Origin: Clostridia bacterium
GTDB taxonomy: Bacteria > Bacillota > Clostridia > Monoglobales > Monoglobaceae
DNA length: 64,000 bases
NCBI GenBank assembly: GCA_017622215.1
Contig: JAGARO010000012.1
Coordinates: 65,043 to 129,042, forward strand
Reading direction: 5' to 3'
Each line of letters begins with the position of its first letter. The stretch's first letter is position 1. Below are positions 16,803 through 26,200 of this stretch, one piece after another. A program made the translations under genes and the position numbers. The notes under the pieces were generated by a model. The model saw only the letters and a program-made list of their open reading frames with translations, had not been told where the DNA came from and made no database searches.

Positions 16803-17981
16803 TTGAATTTTTCACAGGCTTTTAAGATGGCTATGAAAAGCATCAGTTCAAGTAAACTGCGAACTTTTCTTACCATGCTTGGAATTATAATTGGTGTTTG
16901 TGCTGTTATTGTTTTAGTCAGCGTTGTTCAGGGCTCAACGGGACAGATTACTGAATCCATAGAGTCTTTAGGGGCTAACGCTATAAGCGTAAACCTTACA
17001 GGAAGAAATTCTTCAAAGAAAATCACCTATGACAAAATGGATGATTTGATTGAGGAATACCCTGATTTAATTAAATATGTTGTTCCTAATATGACATCTT
17101 CTAACGCTATGGTTAAGCGTGATAATGAGAATATATATACAACTGTAACGGGAACTAACCCTGACTATATGAATGTAAACGACAGGGGGATTATGGTTGG
17201 AAGATTTATAAACAGTCTTGATACCGAAAACAGACGAAAAAATGCTGTTGTTGGTACATACATTGTAAATGAACTCTTTGGGGGAAGAAACCCTGTGGGA
17301 GAAAACATAAAGATAAACAACGAGATTTTTAAGGTTGTAGGAGTTTTAGAGGCTGTGTCTGACGGAGAGGAAGGTTCAAACGACGATATAGTTATTGTGC
17401 CATATACTGCAGGACGAACTCTTTTTAAGACTGATGTTATCCGCTCCTATTCGGTATGGGCAACCTCCTCGGAAACTGTGGATTCTGCAACTGACGCAAT
17501 CAAAGCCTTTCTTTACAGACATTTCAGGGACGAGGATGAGTATATTGTAATCAGTGTTGCTTCCATGATGGATGCAATTTCGGAAATTACTGATATGATG
17601 GCAATTCTTACTGCAGGTATTGCGGGAATTTCCCTTGTTGTAGGCGGTATAGGAATTATGAATATAATGCTTGTGTCGGTTACTGAAAGAACAAGAGAAA
17701 TCGGTATAAGAAAGGCTATCGGTGCAAGACGCGCAAGTATTATGACTCAGTTTTTAATTGAGTCTATTGTGGTAAGTTCCATGGGAGGAATAATTGGCAT
17801 CCTACTTGGGACGGCGGGGTCTGTCATACTTGGAAATGTGATGGGAATAAATGCATTTCCAAAGTTTTATGTTATGCTTATTGCCTTTATGTTTTCAGCT
17901 GCAATCGGCATATTCTTCGGATGGGCACCCGCTAATAAGGCATCAAAGCTCAATCCTATTGATGCATTACACGCAGATTAA
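16803..17981 (+). CDS. MacB/FtsX-type ABC permease
   Basis: 392 residues. MacB_PCD-type N-terminus with TM1 (about 20-42: LRTFLTMLGIIIGVCAVIVLV), an extracellular domain of about 230 residues and three more TM helices, including VGGIGIMNIMLVSVTERTRE, which is the family signature. The start is TTG 16803, with GAGGTGAG 12 bases after the ATPase. Mechanotransmission transporter; the substrate (antimicrobial peptide, lipid or surface protein) is unknown. Confidence 0.93.
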   Translation: MNFSQAFKMAMKSISSSKLRTFLTMLGIIIGVCAVIVLVSVVQGSTGQITESIESLGANAISVNLTGRNSSKKITYDKMDDLIEEYPDLIKYVVPNMTSSNAMVKRDNENIYTTVTGTNPDYMNVNDRGIMVGRFINSLDTENRRKNAVVGTYIVNELFGGRNPVGENIKINNEIFKVVGVLEAVSDGEEGSNDDIVIVPYTAGRTLFKTDVIRSYSVWATSSETVDSATDAIKAFLYRHFRDEDEYIVISVASMMDAISEITDMMAILTAGIAGISLVVGGIGIMNIMLVSVTERTREIGIRKAIGARRASIMTQFLIESIVVSSMGGIIGILLGTAGSVILGNVMGINAFPKFYVMLIAFMFSAAIGIFFGWAPANKASKLNPIDALHAD

Positions 17982-17998
17982 GAAGGAAGTGTAATTAT

Positions 17999-19900
17999 AT
18001 GAAAAGAATATTATCTTTATTTTTGGCATTTGCTATGATTTTCTCATCTGCTTTTGCTATGAGCTTTACAGACGTTCCAAGGTCTTCAAGCTACGCGGAT
18101 GCCGTTGAAAATCTTACAAACCTGGGTATTGTTTCAGGCTATAACGGAGAATTTAACCCGTCGGGAAAGCTGAGCCGTGCTGAAATTGCAAAAATTGTGG
18201 TTAAAGCAGGGGGATTTTCTTCCTATGTGGCAGACAATTCTGGAATTATTATGTTTGACGATGTTAAGCTTGGTGAGTGGTACACAGGATATGTAAATAC
18301 TGTGGCAAGACAGAGAATTTTAATCGGTTATCCTGACGGAAAATTTATGCCTGATAAGTCTTTGACCTACGCTGAGGCTACTACAATTATTCTCCGCCTT
18401 TTAGGTTATACACCTGAAGTTTTAGGAGATAACTGGCCTTATGCTTATATGATTAAAGCTAAGGATTTAGGGATTACAGGAAGCCTTTCTTTCGGAGACA
18501 ACGATTATATTACCAGAGCTGATTTTGCTGTGATTATGGATAAGGCGTTAAAATGCAACAAATATAATTCCGATAAAAAGCTTATGGATAATGTTTCTGC
18601 CCTTGATTTAAGCGACCCTGTGGTTGTCAGCGGAAGTGTTTCAGCATCTCTTTCAAAGCTTGGTGTTTCGGATTTTAGTTCTGTAAGAGTAATCAAGGAC
18701 GGCTATATGTCGGAGGTATCTGCTATCGAGCTTGATGATGTTATTTATCTTTGTGAAGATAATGATACTGTTTATGTATATAGCGACAAGGTGTCAGGAA
18801 TTTATGAGGAGGCATATCCGTCAAAGCTTAATCCTGTAACCGTTACAATTTCGGGCAAAACCTTTGAAATAGAAACAAGCACTGCAGAGGGAAAGCTTGG
18901 TGAAAGGGATAATTCCTACAGAATAAATTCAAGGGTTACTGTACTTCTTGGAAAAGACGGAAAGATTGTTGATGTCCTTGGGACAAAAGAGGGAACTTCT
19001 TCAACCTACGGTGTGATTTTATCTTTTGGTGTGGAAACTAAAGAGGATATTAAAAACGAAAACCAGCAGGACAGAGTTGTAACTGTTATGACAGGAGACG
19101 GGGCTGAGGTTTCCTATAAAACTCTTAAGGATTACAGTGATATGATTGGATATCCCGGAGAAATTTCCTTTGACGAGCAGGGTTATATGACCTTTAAGTA
19201 CAAACCGAATACTATTAAAGTTAGCGGTAAGATTGACGGAAAAAACAACAAAATTGGCACAAGAAAGCTGACTGAAAATGCAAAGATAATTGAAATGCTT
19301 TATGTGCCTGATACAAATACAGGTGTGGCTACGGCTCATCTTATTGAACTTGAGGATATTAAAATTGATGAACTGAGCGATAAGAATGTTATTCTTGCTG
19401 TGGAAAGCGGTTCCTTTAATGATATTTCACTTCTCATTGTTGAGAATGTAACTGACGAAAAATACGATTATGGTATTATTTCTTCGAATAATAATATTCT
19501 CGGCATGGGTAATGGCCTTGGTGCATCACAGATAAATTCCTATGGAATTATAACTGACGGCGTGGATACAATGCTTAATTCGGACTTTTATTATTCTCCG
19601 GATAGGTTTAAGAAGGGGACTGTGGTGTCCTTTGTAAGATATGGAAACACAATCAAGACTATGACTGCTCTTAAAAAGCTTGACGGCTCTGTTTGTCAGG
19701 CTCTTGATATGACAAGAATTAAAGTGGGCGGAGAGGTTTACGAAACTGCTCACGATGTGCAGTATTATCTATATTCTGAAAAGGGCTACACAGCTATGTC
19801 CTATAAGACTGCAGAAGGCTATCAGGGCGAGAAAGTAAGAGCTTATGTTGATAAGGATGTAAGAGGAAACAGTTTAGTCAGAATTATAATTTTTGAATAA
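17999..19900 (+). CDS. S-layer-homology (SLH) domain exported protein
   Basis: 633 residues. Signal peptide (MKRILSLFLAFAMIFSSAFA). Three SLH repeats occupy about 20-190: SFTDVPRSSSYADAVENL, FDDVKLGEWYTGYVNTVARQ with LIGYPDGKF, and a third with a less perfect start. SLH repeats bind cell-wall secondary polymer. The remaining 440 residues are beta-rich (many V-T-I/Y-K alternations) with no recognised domain. It follows the permease by 17 bases and ends at the operon terminator, so it is the wall-anchored partner of the efflux system or its cargo (inference). Confidence 0.85.
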   Translation: MKRILSLFLAFAMIFSSAFAMSFTDVPRSSSYADAVENLTNLGIVSGYNGEFNPSGKLSRAEIAKIVVKAGGFSSYVADNSGIIMFDDVKLGEWYTGYVNTVARQRILIGYPDGKFMPDKSLTYAEATTIILRLLGYTPEVLGDNWPYAYMIKAKDLGITGSLSFGDNDYITRADFAVIMDKALKCNKYNSDKKLMDNVSALDLSDPVVVSGSVSASLSKLGVSDFSSVRVIKDGYMSEVSAIELDDVIYLCEDNDTVYVYSDKVSGIYEEAYPSKLNPVTVTISGKTFEIETSTAEGKLGERDNSYRINSRVTVLLGKDGKIVDVLGTKEGTSSTYGVILSFGVETKEDIKNENQQDRVVTVMTGDGAEVSYKTLKDYSDMIGYPGEISFDEQGYMTFKYKPNTIKVSGKIDGKNNKIGTRKLTENAKIIEMLYVPDTNTGVATAHLIELEDIKIDELSDKNVILAVESGSFNDISLLIVENVTDEKYDYGIISSNNNILGMGNGLGASQINSYGIITDGVDTMLNSDFYYSPDRFKKGTVVSFVRYGNTIKTMTALKKLDGSVCQALDMTRIKVGGEVYETAHDVQYYLYSEKGYTAMSYKTAEGYQGEKVRAYVDKDVRGNSLVRIIIFE

Positions 19901-19903
19901 TTA

Positions 19904-19933
19904 AAAAGGACCGATTTCAATCGGTCTTTTTTA
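19904..19933 (+). terminator. Efflux operon terminator
   Basis: GACCGATT (19909-19916) pairs with AATCGGTC (19919-19926), then T-run. Confidence 0.85.
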
Positions 19934-20005
19934 TTGTGTTTTCTGCGTTATAATTTTTCGGATGTTTTTCTTTCGGTTGTGTTCAAAAAAATTCAATATT
20001 TTTTA

Positions 20006-20034
20006 TTGACAAAGTAAAAACAATATGGTAATCT
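20006..20034 (+). promoter_or_regulatory. Acyl-CoA ligase promoter
   Basis: TTGACA (20006-20011), 17 bases, TAATCT (20029-20034). The -10 overlaps a palindrome. Confidence 0.7.
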
Positions 20035-20050
20035 AGTATTAGATACTAGA
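20032..20050. promoter_or_regulatory. Palindromic operator over the -10/+1 region
   Basis: TCTAGTAT-N3-ATACTAGA, perfect 8-bp arms, covering the end of the -10 and the start of transcription. A related half (GAGTATC) lies at 20056-20062. The position is typical of a repressor site; the repressor is not in the window. Confidence 0.65.
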
Positions 20051-20078
20051 TAAACGAGTATCAAAAAGGAGAACATTT

Positions 20079-21659
20079 ATGTATAAAAAGTATGTGCATT
20101 TAAAGGAAATGATTGAAGATTGTGCGGTAAAGTATGAAAACAATATTGCATTTAAGGTAAAAAGTATTGAAAAAGGCAAGGCAGTTTATGATGATATTAC
20201 ATACGCAAGATTTGCCAGAGAAATAGAATATCTTGCTAAAGCCTTTATTGAAACAGGGCTTGCGGGTAAGCGTATAGCTGTTATAGGAAAGAACAGCTAT
20301 GAATGGATTGTTGTGTTTCTTGCCACTGTTTTTGCAGGCGGCACCATAGTTCCTCTTGACAGAGGTCTTCTTGATTATGAGATTGAGGACCAGATAAAGC
20401 GTTCAGAGGCTGTGGCTCTTTTCTACGGCGGAGAATTTAAAGACAGAATTGCAAACTATGATATAGTAAAGGTCTGCACTCAGGACAAAGAGTTTCAGGA
20501 TATGCTCATTCGCGGTAAAGAGGCAGACAACAAAGCAGAATATGATTCTGTTGAAATCAAACCTGATGAGATGAGCGTTCTTTTGTTCACCTCCGGCACC
20601 ACATCAGCATCAAAGGCGGTTATGCTGTCCCAGACAAACATTATGGCAAATGTTTACGGTATGAGTTTATGGGAAAAGTTTTACGAAACTGATGTTAATA
20701 TGGCCTTACTTCCTTTTCACCACACATTTGGTATGGTGCAGACTATGCTGTTTTTGTCCTTCGGTATGTGCAATGTATTCTGCGAGGGGCTTAGAATTGC
20801 AAAGTGCCTTAATGAATACGGAGTTACAATTTTTGTTGGTGTTCCAAGAATTATTGAGGAAATGATGCTTGCGGTAAACCGTAAAATCAAGGCTCAGGGC
20901 AAGGAAAAAACTATAAAATTTGCTCTTAAGCTTTCCAACACCTTAAGAAAAGTTGGCATTGATATCAGAAGAAAGCTGTTCAAACAGATTTTGGACGGTA
21001 TGGGTGGAAAATTACGTCTTGTAATTATAGGTGCTGCTGCCGCTTCTCCTGATGTGTTGAAGTTTTTCAATGATATTGGGGTTCTTTCTATTCAGGGGTA
21101 CGGTCTTACTGAAACATCACCTGTTCTTTCAGCGGAAAATGACAAGCATATGAGAAAGGATTCGGTAGGTCTTGCAATTCCCGGAGTTGAAGTGAGAATT
21201 GATAATCCTGACGAAAACGGAATTGGTGAAATTATTGCCAAAGGCGATAATGTTATGCTTGGATACTATAATGACCCTGAAAAAACTGCGGAGGTTATCA
21301 AGGACGGTTGGTTCTACACAGGCGACCTGGGCAGAAAGGATAAGGATGGATATATCTTCATCTGCGGAAGAAAGAAGAATGTTATAGTTCTTTCAAACGG
21401 TAAAAATGTGTTCCCTGAGGAGCTTGAAACTCTTGTTAATCTCTCTCCTGCTATTAAGGAATGTCTTGTGTATGCAGAGGGTAACGATATCTGCTGTAAG
21501 ATAGTGTCAGACGAAAACTTTGTAGGCGATGTAAATGAGGCTATAGCTAAGCATATTGAAGCTGTGAACGAACAGCTTATACTTTACAAAAAAATCAGCA
21601 GATACACAGTAACAGAAACTGAAATGGCTAAAACTACAACCGGTAAAATAAAAAGATAA
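20079..21659 (+). CDS. Long-chain acyl-CoA ligase-like AMP-forming enzyme
   Basis: 526 residues, ANL superfamily. Activates a carboxylic acid with ATP to acyl-AMP and then to CoA. The P-loop LLFTSGTTSASKAV (about 167-180), GYGLTETSPVLS (A5), WFYTGDLGRKDKDGY (A7) and the C-terminal lysine region TTGKIKR (A10) are present. Architecture and length resemble FadD. With no beta-oxidation genes nearby, fatty-acid salvage or lipid synthesis is a guess. GGAGAA upstream. Confidence 0.88.
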   Translation: MYKKYVHLKEMIEDCAVKYENNIAFKVKSIEKGKAVYDDITYARFAREIEYLAKAFIETGLAGKRIAVIGKNSYEWIVVFLATVFAGGTIVPLDRGLLDYEIEDQIKRSEAVALFYGGEFKDRIANYDIVKVCTQDKEFQDMLIRGKEADNKAEYDSVEIKPDEMSVLLFTSGTTSASKAVMLSQTNIMANVYGMSLWEKFYETDVNMALLPFHHTFGMVQTMLFLSFGMCNVFCEGLRIAKCLNEYGVTIFVGVPRIIEEMMLAVNRKIKAQGKEKTIKFALKLSNTLRKVGIDIRRKLFKQILDGMGGKLRLVIIGAAAASPDVLKFFNDIGVLSIQGYGLTETSPVLSAENDKHMRKDSVGLAIPGVEVRIDNPDENGIGEIIAKGDNVMLGYYNDPEKTAEVIKDGWFYTGDLGRKDKDGYIFICGRKKNVIVLSNGKNVFPEELETLVNLSPAIKECLVYAEGNDICCKIVSDENFVGDVNEAIAKHIEAVNEQLILYKKISRYTVTETEMAKTTTGKIKR

Positions 21660-21672
21660 TAAAACACATATA

Positions 21673-21705
21673 ACCGACGGCAATAATTATGCCGTCGGTT
21701 TTTTT
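21673..21705 (+). terminator. Acyl-CoA ligase terminator
   Basis: ACCGACGGC-aataattat-GCCGTCGGT then T-run. Confidence 0.9.
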
Positions 21706-21725
21706 GCATAAGTATGTAATTTTGG

Positions 21726-21754
21726 TTGAATTTGGAGAGAATGTGTGATATAAT
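21726..21754 (+). promoter_or_regulatory. Promoter upstream of the SGNH hydrolase
   Basis: TTGAAT (21726-21731), 17 bases ending TGA, TATAAT (21749-21754). Confidence 0.75.
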
Positions 21755-21796
21755 AATCTTTAATTATGGAATTTATGGCAAAGGAGGGGGAGAAAA

Positions 21797-22873
21797 GTGA
21801 AAGGAAAAATTCAAGATGAGAATTTTTACAGAAATGAAACTGCAGAAGAAAGCTCTGTGGTATGGTTTGAATTGCCTTGTGATAAATTTGAAATTTATGG
21901 GGTAACCCCTGAAGAAAATGGAATTTTGTCCCGAAGAATGCCTCTTGATGTAGCCTACACTGTTAGTGGCGACGTAGCAAGTATGTGTGGCTACGGCGCA
22001 GGCGGAAGAGTTTTGTTTTCAACTGACTCGGCCTTTGTTGCAGTGAAAGCTGAGTACAAAAACGGTGGCGTGCCTACGGTTTGTAACTACTGTGTCTGCT
22101 ATGGCTTTGACCTTTACAAATCAGATGAAAATGGTCAGGAATCCTTTGTTGGAGCTTGCAGACCTGTTAATGAATTTGACCATAAAAATGCTGAATATAA
22201 GGTTGATACAAATAATATGGGGGAAATGACATATTACACACTTAATATGCCTGTTTTCTCAGAAGTTAAGAAGCTTTGGATTGGCTTGGAAAAAGGCTCA
22301 CAGCTTGGCAAGGGTAAGAATTACAGAAACCATAAGCCTGTTGTGTTTTACGGCTCGTCAATTACTCACGGTGCTGCTGCGGGAAGACCCGGTAACATAT
22401 ATGAAAATTTTATCTCACAGAAATATAATCTGGATTATATCAATCTTGGCTTTTCAGGAAGTGCAAGAGGGGAAGAGACTATGGCACGATATATTTCAAG
22501 TTTAGATATGAGTGTTTTTGTCTGCGATTATGATTATAACGCCCCTGACGCTGAACATCTTAGAAAAACCCATTTTCCATTTTATGAAATAATCAGAGAA
22601 AAGCATCCTGATATTCCATACATTATGATTTCAAGGCCTAACTTCTCGCCTTATAATGATGATAATGAAAGAAGAAAAGTGATTTTTGAAAGCTTTGAAA
22701 AGGCTAAATTGAATGACAAAAATGTTTATTTTATAGACGGAGAAACACTGTTTGATGGGGAATTTAAAAATTCCTGTACCAGCGACGGTGTTCATCCAAA
22801 TGACCTTGGTTTTTACCGAATGGCTGACAAAATTGGTACTGTTATTGCACAGGTACTTGCTATAAATCTCTAA
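21797..22873 (+). CDS. SGNH/GDSL-family hydrolase with N-terminal beta domain
   Basis: 358 residues. An N-terminal all-beta domain (about 1-170) precedes the SGNH domain. Catalytic Ser sits in FYGSSITHG, the oxyanion Gly/Asn region is NLGFSGSARG, and the Asp-His pair is in SDGVHPNDLG. There is no signal peptide, so it acts in the cytoplasm, probably deacetylating an imported sugar or oligosaccharide (inference). GTG start with GGAGGGGG. The order here resembles acetylxylan-esterase-like proteins of gut Firmicutes. Confidence 0.85.
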   Translation: MKGKIQDENFYRNETAEESSVVWFELPCDKFEIYGVTPEENGILSRRMPLDVAYTVSGDVASMCGYGAGGRVLFSTDSAFVAVKAEYKNGGVPTVCNYCVCYGFDLYKSDENGQESFVGACRPVNEFDHKNAEYKVDTNNMGEMTYYTLNMPVFSEVKKLWIGLEKGSQLGKGKNYRNHKPVVFYGSSITHGAAAGRPGNIYENFISQKYNLDYINLGFSGSARGEETMARYISSLDMSVFVCDYDYNAPDAEHLRKTHFPFYEIIREKHPDIPYIMISRPNFSPYNDDNERRKVIFESFEKAKLNDKNVYFIDGETLFDGEFKNSCTSDGVHPNDLGFYRMADKIGTVIAQVLAINL

Positions 22874-22908
22874 TGAGATTCAATATATAAATAACGGAGG
22901 AATAAATT

Positions 22909-24123
22909 ATGGCTGAAAAAATTAAAATGACTACTCCCCTTGTTGAAATGGACGGAGACGAAATGACCAGAATTATCTGGAAAATGATTAAGGATATTCT
23001 TATTTATCCTTATGTTGACTTAAAGTCTGAATACTATGACTTAGGTCTTGAATACAGAAATGAAACTAACGACAAGGTTACAGTGGATTCTGCGGAGGCT
23101 ACAAAGAAGTACGGTGTTGCAGTTAAGTGTGCGACAATTACTCCTAACGCTGACAGAATGACTGAATACAACTTAAAGGAAATGTGGAAGTCACCTAACG
23201 GAACTATCCGTGCAATCCTTGACGGAACTGTTTTCAGAACACCTATTATCGTTAAGGGAATTACACCTTACATTCCTACATGGACAAAGCCTATCACTAT
23301 TGCAAGACACGCATACGGCGATGTTTACAAGAATACTGAAATGCAGGTTAAGGACGGAGCGAAGTGTGAACTTGTTGTAACTGATAAGGACGGCAAGGAA
23401 ACAAGACAGCTTATTCACGAATTCAAGGGCTCTGACGGTATTATTCAGGGACTTCATAACATTGACAAGTCAATCGGAAGTTTTGCAAGAGCTTGTTTTA
23501 ACTTTGCACTTGATTCAAAGAAGGATTTATGGTTTGCTTCAAAGGATACAATTTCAAAGAAGTATGACCACAGATTCAAGGACATCTTCAACGAAATTTT
23601 TGAGGCTGAATATAAAGAAAAGTTTGACGAGGCCGGTATCGAATATTTCTACACACTTATCGATGACGCTGTGGCTCGAGTTGTACGCTCTGAGGGTGGA
23701 TATATCTGGGCTTGCAAGAACTATGACGGCGACGTTATGAGTGATATGGTAGCTACAGCTTACGGAAGCCTTGCTATGATGACATCTGTTCTTGTATCTC
23801 CTGACGGAGTTTACGAATATGAGGCAGCTCACGGAACAGTACAGAGACATTACTACAAGCACTTAAAGGGAGAAGAAACTTCTACTAACAGCGTTGCTAC
23901 TCTCTTTGCATGGACAGGCGCTTTAAGAAAGCGTGGAGAACTTGACAAACTCCCTGAACTAATGAATTTTGCAGATAAGCTTGAAGAGGCTACAATCAAG
24001 ACAATAGAAGATGGCGTTATGACAGGGGATTTATATCTCCTCTCAAACCTTGAAAACAAGAAGAAGGTTAACACTGAAGATTTCTTGCTTGCAGTAAACG
24101 ACAGACTTAAGGAAATGTTATAA
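22909..24123 (+). CDS. icd: NADP-dependent isocitrate dehydrogenase
   Basis: Oxidative decarboxylation of isocitrate to 2-oxoglutarate. 404 residues, of the eukaryote-like homodimeric type [15 protein letters not shown]-like start, [28 protein letters not shown] with the substrate-binding Ser/Asn/Arg, and [22 protein letters not shown]. Together with gdhA later in the window it supplies glutamate. GGAGGAAT precedes the ATG. Strong codon bias. Confidence 0.96.
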   Translation: MAEKIKMTTPLVEMDGDEMTRIIWKMIKDILIYPYVDLKSEYYDLGLEYRNETNDKVTVDSAEATKKYGVAVKCATITPNADRMTEYNLKEMWKSPNGTIRAILDGTVFRTPIIVKGITPYIPTWTKPITIARHAYGDVYKNTEMQVKDGAKCELVVTDKDGKETRQLIHEFKGSDGIIQGLHNIDKSIGSFARACFNFALDSKKDLWFASKDTISKKYDHRFKDIFNEIFEAEYKEKFDEAGIEYFYTLIDDAVARVVRSEGGYIWACKNYDGDVMSDMVATAYGSLAMMTSVLVSPDGVYEYEAAHGTVQRHYYKHLKGEETSTNSVATLFAWTGALRKRGELDKLPELMNFADKLEEATIKTIEDGVMTGDLYLLSNLENKKKVNTEDFLLAVNDRLKEML

Positions 24124-24150
24124 ATTGCCCTTTGAAAGGTGGAAATTTTA

Positions 24151-24882
24151 ATGTTTGATGCAATTAAAGTTAAAAATGACTGCGTTGAATGGATAAGGAA
24201 TTTTTTCGCTGAAAACGGCAGAGATTGTAATGCAATCATCGGCATTTCAGGAGGAAAGGACAGCTCTGTTGCAGCGGCGCTTTGCGTTGAGGCTTTAGGT
24301 AAAGACAGGGTTATCGGCGTCCTTATGCCTTGCGGAGAGCAGTCTGACATTGACTGTTCAAGACAGCTTGTGGAATTTTTAGGAATTAAAAATTATACAG
24401 TTGATATAAAAGATGCTGTTGAGGGGCTTACGAATGCTTTGCCTGATGGAATGGAAATTACTGCCCAGACAAGAACAAACATTCCTCCGAGAGTGAGAAT
24501 GGCTACACTGTACGCCATTGGACAGTCAAATAACGGCAGAGTTGTGAATACCTGTAACCTGTCGGAAGACTGGGTTGGATATTCCACACGCTACGGTGAT
24601 GCTGCAGGGGATTTCAGCCCCCTTTGTCATCTGACTGTGGCTGAAGTTAAGGAGATTGGAAGAGTTTTGGGACTTCCTGAAAATCTTATTGAAAAAGCTC
24701 CTGCAGACGGGCTTTGCGGTAAGACTGATGAGGATAACCTTGGTTTTACTTATGCGGTACTTGACAAATATATCCGCACAGGCATTTGTGAAGATGAAAA
24801 AACAAAGGAGAGAATTGACTATCTCCACAGGATTTCAAGATTTAAGCTTGAACTTATGCCACAGTTTCGTCCTGAAATATAA
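24151..24882 (+). CDS. nadE: NAD synthase, ammonia-dependent
   Basis: Converts nicotinate adenine dinucleotide to NAD+ using ATP and ammonia. 243 residues, so the glutaminase domain of the larger form is absent. The PP-loop IIGISGGKDSSVAAAL binds ATP, NTCNLSEDWVGYSTRYGDAAGDF is the substrate region, and KAPADGLCGKTDEDNLGFTY closes the site. I chose ATG 24151 with AAAGGTGG at 24136-24142 instead of the GTG 24139 that lies within this site. It follows icd by 27 bases. Confidence 0.95.
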   Translation: MFDAIKVKNDCVEWIRNFFAENGRDCNAIIGISGGKDSSVAAALCVEALGKDRVIGVLMPCGEQSDIDCSRQLVEFLGIKNYTVDIKDAVEGLTNALPDGMEITAQTRTNIPPRVRMATLYAIGQSNNGRVVNTCNLSEDWVGYSTRYGDAAGDFSPLCHLTVAEVKEIGRVLGLPENLIEKAPADGLCGKTDEDNLGFTYAVLDKYIRTGICEDEKTKERIDYLHRISRFKLELMPQFRPEI

Positions 24883-24897
24883 ATTGACGAAAAACTA

Positions 24898-24925
24898 TTG
24901 ATTTTTGCGGTAAATGTGGTATTAT
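24898..24925 (+). promoter_or_regulatory. argGH promoter
   Basis: TTGATT (24898-24903), 16 bases, TATTAT (24920-24925). No Arg box was recognised. Confidence 0.5.
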
Positions 24926-24956
24926 ATAAAGAAAATATTTATTGGAGGCTTTATTT

Positions 24957-26186
24957 ATGAATAAGGAAAATATAAAGAAAGTAGTTTTAGCTTATTCCGG
25001 CGGACTTGATACATCTATTATCATTCCTTGGCTTAAGGAAAACTACAATAACCCTGAAATTATTGCTGTTTCAGGTAACGTTGGACAGGCTGATGAGCTT
25101 GAAGGTCTTGAAGAAAAGGCTATTAAGACTGGTGCGTCCAAGATTTACATTGAAGATTTAACAAAGGATTTTCTTGATAACTACGTATTCCCTTGCGTTC
25201 AGGCAGGTGCGCTTTACGAAGATTATATGTTAGGTACAGCTTTCGCTCGTCCACCGATTGCAAAGAGAATTGCTGAAATTGCTATTGCTGAGGGTGCTGA
25301 CGCTATCTGTCATGGCTGTACAGGTAAGGGTAACGACCAGGTTCGTTTTGAAATGGCTGTTAAGGCTTTTGCTCCTGATATGCCAATCATCGCCCCTTGG
25401 CGTGAATGGGATATTAAGTCCCGTGAGGAAGAAATTGATTATGCTGAAGCACACAATGTTCCTCTTAAGATTAACCGTGAAACAAACTACTCAAAGGATA
25501 AGAACATCTGGCATTTATCCCACGAAGGACTTGACCTTGAGGATCCTGCAAATGAACCATTATACAACAAGGAAGGCTTTCTTGAAATGGGCGTTTCACC
25601 TGAAATGGCTCCTGACAAACCAACTTACGTTACAATCCACTTTGAAAAGGGTATTCCTACAAAGGTTGACGGAGTTGAAATGGATTCTGTTGGCGTTGTT
25701 ACAAAGCTTAACGAACTTGGCGGAGCTAACGGTATCGGTCTTTTAGATATCGTTGAAAACAGACTTGTTGGTATGAAGTGCCGTGGCGTATACGAAACAC
25801 CGGGCGGTGCAATTTTATACAAGGCTCACAATGTTCTTGAAACAATTACACTTGACAAGGACACAATGCACTACAAGGCATTAGTTGCACAGAAGCTTGC
25901 TGAAATGGTATATAACGCACAGTGGTTCACACCTCTTACAGATGCTATCTTAGCATTTGTTAAGGAAACACAGAAGACTGTTACAGGTGATGTAACACTT
26001 AAGCTCTACAAGGGTAATATGATTAACGCCGGTGTAACTTCACCATATTCACTTTATGACCCTGAAATTGCTACTTTTGATGAAGACGAGGTTTATGACC
26101 AGAGCGAAGCTACAGGCTTTATTAACCTCTACGGTCTTTCAACAAAGGTTTATGCAAAGATGAAGAAAAAGAACGGATTAAACTAA
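24957..26186 (+). CDS. argG: Argininosuccinate synthase
   Basis: Joins citrulline and aspartate using ATP. 409 residues. [16 protein letters not shown] is the ATP loop, [13 protein letters not shown] the citrulline/aspartate motif, and [17 protein letters not shown] is also conserved. ATG 24957 is preceded by GGAGG; the upstream in-frame TTG 24942 lies before that site and is rejected. Forms a two-gene operon with argH, 14 bases apart. Confidence 0.97.
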   Translation: MNKENIKKVVLAYSGGLDTSIIIPWLKENYNNPEIIAVSGNVGQADELEGLEEKAIKTGASKIYIEDLTKDFLDNYVFPCVQAGALYEDYMLGTAFARPPIAKRIAEIAIAEGADAICHGCTGKGNDQVRFEMAVKAFAPDMPIIAPWREWDIKSREEEIDYAEAHNVPLKINRETNYSKDKNIWHLSHEGLDLEDPANEPLYNKEGFLEMGVSPEMAPDKPTYVTIHFEKGIPTKVDGVEMDSVGVVTKLNELGGANGIGLLDIVENRLVGMKCRGVYETPGGAILYKAHNVLETITLDKDTMHYKALVAQKLAEMVYNAQWFTPLTDAILAFVKETQKTVTGDVTLKLYKGNMINAGVTSPYSLYDPEIATFDEDEVYDQSEATGFINLYGLSTKVYAKMKKKNGLN

Positions 26187-26200
26187 AGTAGGGAATTATT

